64,000 bases of DNA from Fomitopsis serialis (Eukaryota > Basidiomycota > Agaricomycetes > Polyporales > Fomitopsidaceae): contig NW_025954968.1 of assembly GCF_022376445.1 (NCBI RefSeq), forward strand, positions 496,001-560,000. The letters run 5' to 3'. A model generated the notes under the pieces. The model was not told where the DNA came from. It saw nothing but the letters and a program-made list of their open reading frames with translations, and ran no database searches. This document shows positions 22,822-32,177 of this stretch, piece after piece; within the stretch, counting starts at the first letter, position 1, and every line of letters begins with the position of its first letter. Made by a program: the position numbers and the translations under genes.

Positions 22822-24183
22822 TCAAATACACGCGCAATATATCTCTATCCTCACGTTCCCTATATGTACCATTCCCCCACCACCCTCCATTGTGGTAGTA
22901 CAAACGGATAGTTCGTCGCCGGGTGGGAGGCTATTCAACCACTCCTGTAGTTCTGCATCCGCGCAATCGTCATCTGTACGGAAACCGTCCCATTGCACCA
23001 GATAGATTGAACGCAGGCGAGCCGTTGCCGTATCATCGCATACGATCAGACGGCGCTGGTCCGGCTTGCTTTTGGCCTGAACCTCGAACCATATCTGTGA
23101 CGGGGAGTCACTATTCAAGATAGACTCCGGTGACAACGGGACTAAGGAAATACGTGAACTCTCACATGATTGCCTCGCAGTAATTGAGACACTCACCGAT
23201 GTCGTGTGATTCGATGGTGAATACGATTCTGCGTACAGATCTGTGCACTTTCGCAGACTCCGGAATCCGTGCACTGGCCCAGTAGGACATCGTTTTTGGC
23301 GAGTAGGCATTTGGCGCTGTAGCAGTTCCTCCGTTCCCTCCTTTGCCGACCGCCCGGACCCAATACTCCGCATAATCCAAGATATCGCATACAGTGGTAT
23401 GCGGCAATCTCAAATGGAGGGTGAGTAGCTTCTCGGTTTCAAGGACATCATTTGCATGTCTTGGAATATATCCATATCTTTTTCCATCGAAGTCAGAATT
23501 CCGTGAAGACAAGACTTATTGGGAAAGACGTACGGTGATTGTGCCCGTAGTTCATTTACAATCTTTTGAAGCGGCTGATCCAAGATTTCCTCCTGGTCTC
23601 CCGAAAGCCTGCTTGCTCTCCCCTGACTTCGTCCGGCTCCAAACAGCCGTAAGAACCGCTTGCGTAAGCCTATCGGGGCAGACGGCCAGGTGAGACTAGC
23701 CATCGTATCGCGGAGATTAAAGAGTGGATGTACGATTGCTGCGGTATGCGAGTTGAAGTCTAGGAGTGGATCGGTGACCGGGAGATCTCGTGCAAGCTCT
23801 ATGATCTCGTAGAGGCGTTCACCGTGCACTGAGGCATCGATCTTGTGACGGGGTGCGACTTGGAACAGAGTCATCAGCAGTGAATATGCCGCGGCCTGAA
23901 CCTCCATTCCATCTACCCCAGGAGCGTGGAACGAGTACGACTCGCCATGGACACATAGTCGCCCACTACGCCAAATCGTTCCCCAACACACCTCGTGGCC
24001 GTGCTGCGTCTCGACAGTATGAAAACGCATGGCTAGGTTGCGATTAGTAGACATCGCTGTCGGCCCATCGCACCTGGTATTTACCTCGGTAGTTCCAGAG
24101 TCGCACGTTTTGAGTTTGATGTCAATGCTCGTACCATATCTGAGCAGACGCGCGAGCCTGAGGTCACTCTCGTACCAGGTCAC
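22822..24183 (-). pseudogene. gene X copy 1: unassigned fungal protein, 5-prime truncated
   Basis: Three exons read without a stop: 24183-23534, 23477-23197 and 23141-22822 (introns of 56 and 55 nt, phases consistent), giving about 416 codons. There is no ATG at the upstream edge, and the ICMT relic begins 67 bp away, so the 5-prime exons are missing. Seen: LARLLRYGTSIDIKLK, HGESYSFHAPGVDGMEV, LPVTDPLLDFNSHTAAIVH, then LDYAEYWVRAV, RRIVFTIESHDI, IWFEVQAKS, LVQWDGFRTDDDC, LPPGDELSVCTT and GNVRIEIYC. The C-terminal series (RRIVFTI-x-S-x-D, W-x-E, PGDE, RIEI) resembles a domain I associate with uncharacterised fungal proteins, but I cannot name it. Function is unknown. Of the three copies this one has the cleanest reading frame. 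Confidence 0.6.
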
Positions 24184-24249
24184 CGTTATTCATCTGCTGG
24201 CCAGTCTCCTTTACGCCACGGTACCATAACCCAAGGGATTCTGAAGGTT

Positions 24250-24955
24250 ATGCCAGCCCGAACAGCATTCCACGTTACCCTATTGGGCGTCGCGGCGTAT
24301 ATGACCCATCGCTCGAGCATGGCGCCGACACCGCCGCCGAAGGACGACAAAGTGAGGAAGAATGTCAAGCCTACGGAGCGGATATTTGGCAGGGTTGCGA
24401 GGAGGATGGGGGACGCAGTCAAGGTGAGTGTAGCGACGCTCGGGCTCAACGTACATATCCGTGATGACGCCAACGTTGTGGTGAACGTTGCCAGTACATG
24501 ACGTGGGCGAGTGCCGGGTGCACCACCGCCGTGCTCATCGCGCGCGAGTATCCAGGCGAGTTCAGCAAGTCTCTCCTCCGAAAGCTCGTCGGAAGCGGTG
24601 CAGCTGTACTAACACATCCCACGTCCGTCTTCCTCGCATTGATCATCTTCGGTGCGGCGGTCCGTGTCGCATGCTTCCGTACACTGGACAGGTTCTTCAC
24701 GTGCGAGGTGACGGTGAAAGAAGGCCACCAGTTGTGCACGCGCGGGCTGGACTCTGTTGTGCGTCACCCGAGCTACACCGGGTGGTGCGTGCAGACCGTG
24801 GGCGTCGCGCTTTGGAACTGGTGTGCAGGCTCGTGGGCGAGGGACTCGGAAGCGGGGTGGTTGGACAAGCGGGCAGGTATGGTCGCAGCGCGCGTCTTCG
24901 TGGGAGGTCAGACGCCAGGCTGAGTATGATCATGCGATGCGGTCAGGAGGATACC
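24250..24955 (+). pseudogene. isoprenylcysteine carboxyl methyltransferase (ICMT) relic, 3-prime truncated
   Basis: Exon 1 is 24250-24423 and exon 2 is 24495 onward, with a 71-nt GTGAGT..CCAG intron. Seen: hydrophobic N-terminal helix MPARTAFHVTLLGVAAYMTH, RVACFRTLDRFFTCEVTVK, LCTRGLDSVVRHPSYTGWC (the RHPSYTG signature of ICMT and related phospholipid methyltransferases) and a further TM segment. ICMTs carboxyl-methylate prenylated CaaX proteins at the ER membrane. A 4-5 nt deletion relative to the right-arm copy shifts the frame to a stop at 24921-24923. Homology ends near 24955, where gene X copy 2 flank begins, so the catalytic C-terminus (E-D-x-x-L..W..WA-R-R) is lost. Confidence 0.75.
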
Positions 24956-25257
24956 TTGCCAGGGAGATGCGACTGCGCATGCACAAGGCCTTTGGGGACA
25001 CACGAGGCGTTGGGATGTAATTTATTATCTGAGTACACTGAGCGTTACGACGGCAGGCGCTGCGCTGGGACTATTCCCCAGTAAGGACATACCGCATGAG
25101 CCAAATGAAAGGTCCGGGGTTCCCACTCGATATCCACGCTATCAACGTGAAGGCCCGAGAACATATCCTGTTGGGTCAAGCCGTCAACAGAGCCACAATA
25201 GCTGAATACGCAGCATCGTACCTACCCTTGGATCGCACGAGAAACATGAGTCGGTGA

Positions 25258-26640
25258 TTAAACGCATGCGCAATATATCTCTATCCTCACATTCCCCATA
25301 CTAGAAAAGATTCCCCCGCTAGCCTCCCTTGTAGTACAAATGGCTAGCTCGTCGCCGGGTCGGAGGCTATTCAACCACTCCTGTAGTTCCGCATCCGCGC
25401 AGTCGTCATCTGTACGGAAACCGTCCCATTGTACCAGATGAATGGCGGGCCGGCGAGGCGTTTCCGTGAAATCGCGTACGATCAAACGGCGCTGGGTCGG
25501 CTTGCTTCTGGCCTGAACCTCGAGCCATATATGTGACGGGATGTCACTATTCGAGATGGACTCGGGCAACAACCATGAGTCTGTGAGTACGTACGTCAAC
25601 TCTCACACGAATGTCTCGCAGTAACTGAGACACTCACCGATGTCGGATAATTCGATGGTGAATATGATTCTACGTACCGATCTGTGCACTTTCGCAGACT
25701 CCGGAATCCGTACACGGGCCCAGTAGAAGACCGCTTGTGGCGCGTAGGAGGGATCTGGCTCTGTAGCAGTGTCTACGTTCCCTGCTTTGTCGACCGCCCG
25801 GACCCAATACTCCGCATAATCCAAGATTTCGCATACAATGGTATGCGGCAATTCCAAATGGAGGAGTAACTTCTCGGTTTCAAAGACATCATTTGCATGT
25901 CTTGGAACATACCCATATCTTGTGTTTTGCACCGAAGTCAGAATGCCGTGAAGACAAGACTATTGGGAGAGACGCACGGTGATTGCGCCCGCAATTCGTC
26001 TATAATATTCTTAAGTGGCTTATCCAATATTCTTTCCTGCTCTCCCGACAGCCCGACTCCCTTTAGCCGTCGGAACCGCAAGCCCATGCTTACCGGGGTA
26101 TACTGGACCATCAAATCGTGGAGATGAGAGATTAGGTGTACGATTGCTGCGGTATGCGAGTTGAACTGCAGGAGTGGGTCGGTGACGGGGAGATTGCGCG
26201 CAAGCTCTATGATTGTGTGGAGGCGTTTACCGGGCGCTGAGGCATTGACCATGTGGCGGGGTGCGATTGTGAACAGAGTCATCAACAAAGAGTTTGCCGT
26301 GGCCTCAACCTCCATTCCGTCTATCCCAGGTGAGTGGAATGAGTACGACTCGCCATGGACGCGCAGTCGCCCGGTGCGCCATATCGTCCCCCAATGCACT
26401 CCGGATTCGTAGTCGCGCTGCATTGTTTGCATGGAAACACAACCTGAAGGCGAGTTTCAAGTTACGGTTACTATCCATTGTCATCGGCCCATCGCACCTT
26501 AGACTGGTGTCGACCTCGGTTCCAAAGTCAATCCCAAGTGGCGCACCTTGAGTTTGATCACAATGCTCGTGCCATATGTGGGCAGACGCGCGAGAGCTTC
26601 TCTATAACGCCGGCACCTCGGAGATCCTAAGTCTGGGTGT
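25258..26640 (-). pseudogene. gene X copy 2, degenerate
   Basis: Same exon series as copy 1: C-terminal exon about 25580-25258 (SWLLPES, IWLEVQARS, LVQWDGFRTDDDC, RPGDELAICTT), middle exon about 25925-25640 (RYGYIPRHANDV, LDYAEYWVRAV, RRIIFTIELSDI), and N-terminal exon above 25990 (HGESYSFHSPGIDGMEV, LPVTDPLLQFNSHTAA). The 5-prime part is broken: near 26470-26500 a TAA and frameshifts separate YGTSIVIKLK from MQRDYESGVHW. Upstream it keeps HPDLGSPRCRRYREALARL, matching the right-arm copy better than copy 1. It is inserted between the ICMT relic and R1-C, a position with no equivalent in the right arm. Confidence 0.65.
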
Positions 26641-26689
26641 TCGACGAACGACTGGCCCTCCGAAGAGAGCGCGACAACTTGAACTTGAA

Positions 26690-28665
26690 CTGAGTGGCCG
26701 CTGCAGAACCGTGACGACCGACGCGGCGGCACGGTGGCACCACAGCCACCAGCGATCGAGATCTACGCCACCACCGCCATCAAGTCACTCAGCTGCGACA
26801 GGCGCCGACAGCCTCAGCCTGGCCTGAGCTCAAATTGCTAGACTCCAGGCCTATACGACGTCTACCATCATGATATAAAGCGTTTTTCTGCTTCCAGTTT
26901 GGTTTCGGGCAACCTAGAATTCATGGCACCAAGTTGCCAATGGGCCGAGCCTCGTGAGGTTGTGAATTTCGAGTCTCAGGCTGACTCGGAGTCGACTGCC
27001 AGTCACGTATGTACAGTATGTCGTTCTCCCCGACGTTCACTGTCAACCCTATAGCTTACAGTGAAAAAAAGGATACTCGCTGGAACTTGCGCTGATGCAG
27101 ACAAAGCGGGTCGAAGTCTCTACTTAAACACATCATGTACTCACTTCACCAGACTAGCTTAATTCCCTGAGTCGACCCCGAGCGTAGCTGTCTGTCTGAT
27201 CTTCTGTCGATGTTCCTATTTGCAGGTCTTGCGGTACGTCGCGGAATATTATCTACGTCACGCTACCGTCTCGCTCGCCCTGATGCGGAGTCCTCGACTC
27301 ACCGTGTTACTAGGCTATCCACCCAGGGATGTTTTGTCCTGTGCCGCATTAGAATCACTCCCGCCTTCGCGCCCCGTTTCCTACTCGTGCCGGCCGCGGA
27401 GTACACCAATCAGGCATATCGTGCGCATCAGGCATTATCATACCCGTCGTCCGCATGGCGCTGACCATAGCCTCGCCGTTTGAAGCCATCGTTGTCTTCG
27501 AGGTGGACCCACAAACACCCAAATGCAGAAAACTCCCTTCGTCGATGTGACACCCACGTGTTCGTGCCCTTTGTGCCAAACGTATAAAGGGACCTCGAGA
27601 TGCGGCCCTCTTCCGCCCAACCGCGACTCCTCCTCCTCCTCCTCTCTTCCCACCTCCAGGCTACCTCCCGCCCGTGCTTTTTAGTCGCTCACTCTCTGGC
27701 TCTGCTCTCAAGTGATTCTCCTCGTCAGCCGCTCCCGGTTATGGATGCCGACGCCATAACGACGCCACTCGTCGACAAAGGGCACGCGTCGTCGCGCACA
27801 GTACGTCTACCATGCCCTCCCAAAGGACGCACTGAGTCTGATTCTGGCGCGTAGACCGACGCTCACACCGCGTTCGAAGCTTCGCCATCGGTCCCTGCCA
27901 GCCACACGCGACCTCGAGTGGCGATCATCGACTGACAGCCTGCGCCACCGACGCGTCGCGAGTTCGACCAGCCGCCCTGTCAGCCGCCGTGATACTTAAG
28001 GCGCCTGCCCTCTGGACTGCGTGCGTTTCTCTTGTCTGTCTTGTCTCTGTCCGCGCCTGCTCCGCCTGTCCGACCTGTTGCGTCCGAGTAAAGTAAACTC
28101 GGCGGCGATATCCATTGGGGGCATGGTACGTCTGCACGCTAGTCGTCTCGTACGTCCCCTACTCACTACCATTCGTACTTCAAGTGCCCAATGGATCGTA
28201 AGAGAAGATATGATCACACAGAGCAACATGTGTGTGACACGTCAAACGCCGGAAGCAGGGGCTGCCTCAAGAGCCCGACGTCGGGCGAAGGAGGCTGGCC
28301 CCAAGGTGCTCGAATGAGCGAAGGATCAAGCGCCGATTGGCTAGCCTCAAGTGCTCGGGTTTGAGTGAAGGGTCAAGCGCCGCAAGAAAGTCATGGGAGC
28401 TAGCATCTAGGGCTCTGGCATGAGCGAAGGGTCAAGCGCCGTAAGAAACTCACTGGGCTGGCTTCAAGGGGTCTGGCAAGAGCGAAGGGTCAAGCGCCAC
28501 AAGGACATGGCTGCGTCTAGTGCAAGAGCAGCAAGTTGGGCCACCCGAGGGCGGGCGGGCACCGCGGGGACGCGGTGCTCGTCCGGGCGCGGACCTTTAC
28601 GTGGTCCTCGGGATAAGTACCCTCGCATTCGTGCGGGGGGAAACCAACTCGCGCCAAAGTCGATG
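26690..28665 (+). mobile_element. repeat R1, copy C
   Basis: Modules: GATCGAGAT near 26755, AATCAGGCATATCGTGCGCA near 27408, TATAAAGGGACCTCGA near 27583, inverted pair CCATTGGG (28112) and CCCAATGG (28187), a tandem array of 4-5 units (28286-28505), CGGACCTTTACGTGGTCCTC near 28590 and the hairpin CCCTCGCA-TTCG-TGCGGGGG from 28620. The 5-prime half pairs with copy D across the inverted arms. The sequence after the hairpin instead follows copy A, so this copy is a mosaic. Confidence 0.72.
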
Positions 28666-30203
28666 ATGAGTGTCGTCTGTTCCGTCGCTGCTCCCGAGTA
28701 TCTCGTAGTTCGTCGTGTATGGCCGTTTCGTGGCAGAATGAATGTCTTTGTTCGCGCCGTTCGTTCATGGCTGGATCCCTGACTGTCCGATCCCACCCTG
28801 AGTCTATTGCACGATGTTCACTCGGACTGAGATCATTCCTGGCGGTCGTGTGTCGCCTCCTGCCTACGAGGTTCACAGAAGATGTAATGAGTATCGCCTT
28901 ATCCAGCAACGTACACATCGGATCATACATCGAATGTCAATGAGTGAGATTCCTCGTGTCTAACGAATCATGACGTCGCTATCTCATCTTGCCGTATCCC
29001 TCCTTTGTGGATGTCCAGACTCGACTCGGCGTGGCGGATACACCCGCTGCTCAGAGCCACCCCGCGCGTCTCCCAGCAAGCCCTGCGCGGCAAGCCGTTC
29101 AGCGTATGACGCGTAGGTCACGGAAGGATGAAAGCTTACCTGGTATTTGCGGCCCTTCACTTGCGCCTGCACGTCTTTCTCGAGCGTCCCACGCTCCTGA
29201 CCTATGTGGCGGAGGAGAATGGGACCGTCGACTGTTCAATTTTCAAATGTTCAAGAGCGCTGGAGGCGCGGACTGGAACATCCTGAGTCCGGACAAAGAC
29301 CTCGAACGCACTACGGAGTGAAAAGTAGCGATGTCAATACTTACAAGCTGTCTAACGGCAGAGGGATGGCCCACGCGACGGCGGGCCTACAGCTCGAACG
29401 AACAGCAACGCGATGTGACACACCTTACACGCAGCGCGCGACGTCTGCGCCGGTGGCCAGCAGCGTCAACTCCGCGAAATGGAAAAGAGCTACATAGATA
29501 GCATCATATACCGCACGCACTGGTACACGAAACGCTTAGATCCGCCCCGCCTGACCGTCCAGCGCCCCCTCGTGCCTATCGCGCGTCGGCTTTTTACGTC
29601 CTTGGGGAGCACGAGGGACGGCACTCATGAGCGCGGTTCGACGCGTTTTGGCAGCGCAAGTGAGCTTCCGGAAGCAGGAGGGCGGAAGCAAATATGGCGC
29701 ACGGAGCCGACATTCGTGTACGTGCCTGGAGGACGACTGTGCAGAGGGAGAGCTAGAGGGAGGCAACAGGAGAGGAAGGTGAGGGAGGCAGCGGGGGACG
29801 AAGGTGAGGGAGAAGACATGGCCGGCGACGTCAAGGGGACTGGGCGACGACGGGCGCGAGGAGGCGGGGCGGGCTCCGTCAAGGCTCCGTCGCGACAAAC
29901 GCGGGCGTTCCGGGATCGCCCTCTTTGGCGCTCACGTGGCGGGCAGAGGAGCGACCTTTTCCCTCCCGCTCACCCGGCCGCCGCCCTATATCTCCCTCGC
30001 CCACCCCGCACCGCTCACTCGACGCCCCAGCACACCCGCTAGCATTCTAGACGGCCATCGCTACCACCCGCGACGCGCACACGACACACTCCTAGACCCG
30101 CAGTGCTCCGAGCTCAATTTTGCACTCTAGACGATCCGCACTCCCGCTAGCGCATCTAGACCCTGCATCCCTACCTAACCTCCACACGCGGACGATCCAC
30201 GCG
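28666..30203. other. shared flank of R1-C, then promoter region of the 30.2-kb gene
   Basis: Up to about 29100 it resembles the flank after R1-A. Around 29125-29290 there is a coding-like tract on either strand that I cannot assign. Further right, GC-rich sequence leads into the promoter. Confidence 0.4.
29984..29992 (+). promoter_or_regulatory. TATA-like box upstream of the long PP1-motif gene
   Basis: A CTATATCT core lies about 215 bp before the ATG at 30204, followed by a C-rich stretch. Weak but suitably placed. Confidence 0.35.
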
Positions 30204-32177
30204 ATGAAGAGCTGCCTGAAGAGCCCGAGTCCGCCGTACTCGCCGTACCCGTCCGCGCCACCCTCGCCGGGCGAGCGGCCACAGCTGCAGAAGACAGTGT
30301 CGTTCTGCGCAGACGACGACCTGGAGGAGGTCTTCGAGGTGGACGAGTGGGACCGTTCGCCGGCGCCGGTGACCCCGAAGCTATCCTACGAGTGAGTGTT
30401 TGCTCCCTTGCTCGATCCGAGTCATGCACGCCCGGTCTCCGTGCCTGCCTAATCCGGCGGCCAGCGTGCAGAGCGACGTCATGGCCCGCATCATGCAGCT
30501 GGCCGGGCTCGCAGCCGGACAGGCACCTCTGCGCCTCTGCACCCTCAAAGCAGCTGCTCACGCCCCGCCCGCAGAGACGTCCTCGAACTCAAGCAGCTCC
30601 GCCTCTCCCTCCCCCGCCCCGCCCCGCCTCCCACTTACCGCCAGCCGTTCACGACTTCCCTCCCCACCGCCTACACCGCTGCAGCGTCCTCGTCCAGACC
30701 CTTCCCCGTCTCCCGCTTCGCAGCCCAGCCCAGCCACACGCCCTCAAAGTGGAAGAACCGCGGCACCACCCGGCTGCCGTGCGCGAACCTCGACGCAGAC
30801 ATCCTCCCCTACCTCGACGCCGTCCCCATCCGGCTGCTACCGCTGCTCGACACCCCACCCGAGCCCGAACCTCCGAGTCCAGAGCTGCTCGCAGAGTCCG
30901 AGCCCATCTCCAGGCTCGACTCCCCATCACCGCAACCAACTCTATCACCTCCGCCACAACCTTCACCCGTGCAGACGCCGCCTGCACCTCCTTCGGCTCC
31001 TCCTCCCTCACTACCCTCCCCCTTGTCGCCGTCAAACTCCCTATCGCCTTCTCCCGTATCCTCCCCGTCGACACCAACCGCCACATCCCCGCCACCTGTC
31101 CGCCGCCTACCTTCCTTCTCGTTCATCCCGCTTCTACCCGTCCAGCCCGCCTCCCCGCCGCCACCTCCTCCAGAACCGGTACGGCTGACAGTATCTCAAA
31201 AGCGAATGAACATGACCTTCCTCCCGCTCGTCGCCCCGCCCTCACCACCATCCGCACTCCCGCCATCGCTTCCAGAGCCACATCCGGAACCTGCGTCCGA
31301 GACAGACGGCGCTATGGAGCCCGAGTCTGAGCTCGCACCAACACCGACCCTCGCTCCCATCCCAGAGCCGTCACCGTCCCCGCCAGCCCTCGCATCAGCC
31401 CTGTCAACGACATCCGCCGCTTCAGGCTCAGACAGCCCGTTGGACGTCTCGCCAGACGGAGAGACAGACGAGTCGGAGGATTATAACGACCTTCCGGCGC
31501 GCGCACTATCGCCGACGGACCTTTCCACACCCGCGCTGAGTTCCGCGTCCGAGAGCGACACAGACGAGCACGACGGGGACACGGATGCGGACCAGGACGG
31601 CGACGAAGCCCGTGCACACGGACGCAGCCATGGATTCGGGGGACACGCGCACCCGGCGTTGGCGGAGTACGAGTACTTCGCGGCGCGGCTGACGTCGTCG
31701 TCTGCGGGGCAGACACCGCCTCTGAGCTCGATCTACCCTGAGGTGGACGTCGGCCATTACGGGGCCCCGGAAGAGGCTGATGCGGCGGCGAGTGTCGGTG
31801 CGGGATTGGGGATGAATCTGGGCTTGGGCAGGCTGCCGCTGGGGATGCGGATGCAGATGCAGGCGCCGGCGAGCATGGCGCTGAAGAAGATGAAGCTCGC
31901 GGCGCTCCCGAGCCCTGCGCTCGCCCCGCCGAGCCCGTTCTCGCTTTACCCGTCGAGTCCGGGCGTTGGGGGGTCGCCGTTCGTGCCGAGGGAGTTGAGG
32001 GAGATGGTGACTGTCGGGGAGAGGAATGCAGTTGCCTTGGAGAAGACGAGCGTGATTGTGCCACCAGACATGGATGGCGGGGATGCCTGGGCGCTGGAGG
32101 CGGAGATTGAGGGGCTTACGGTTGTGGAGGGGATCGGCGAGGGGGAGGGGGAGCGGGAGGGGGAGCGGACGAGATGA
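30204..32177 (+). CDS. proline-rich protein with KSCLK and RVxF-type motifs (long paralogue)
   Basis: Model: exon 1 is 30204-30391, the intron is 30392-30574 (183 nt, GTGAGT..CGCAG), and exon 2 is 30575-32177, giving 596 aa. Seen: KSCLK at residues 2-6, KTVSF at 30-34, then DLEEVFEVDEWDRSP, KLSY at the junction, and directly after it DVLELKQLRLSLPR. A second conserved-looking block reads DADILPYLDAVPIRLLPLL. The rest is Pro/Ser/Glu-rich and probably disordered, with LTVSQKRMNMTFLPLV in the middle. The acceptor at 30574 is chosen because it gives the reading continuous with the paralogue at 1382; a nearer acceptor at 30464 leads into another frame. KTVSF fits the PP1-docking RVxF consensus. 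A role as a PP1 regulator is inference. Intact. Confidence 0.75.

Larger units (their letters stand above)
21469..28670 (+). repeat. left arm of a large inverted duplication
   Basis: The order R1-B 3-prime half, gene X (minus), ICMT (plus), gene X copy 2 (minus), R1-C (plus) is mirrored at 45.9-52.6 kb as R1-D, ICMT (minus), gene X (plus), R1-E (minus). Matching continues through non-coding DNA, for example left 27105-27160 against the complement of 47400-47480, and left 26690-26880 against the complement of 47690-47830. Copies are clearly diverged (substitutions and small indels throughout). The left arm alone has the additional gene X copy. Confidence 0.75.

Noticed and set aside
24183..24186. 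Start codon for gene X copy 1 at 24183
   Set aside because: The codon is GTG, not ATG, and the homologous copies continue further upstream, so this is the edge of a truncated exon rather than a start.
30400..31188. Alternative exon 2 start at 30465 for the long PP1-motif gene
   Set aside because: The acceptor at 30464 leads into a frame that lacks DVLELKQLRLSLPR and ends at 31188. The acceptor at 30574 restores similarity to the paralogue and a continuous frame to 32177.
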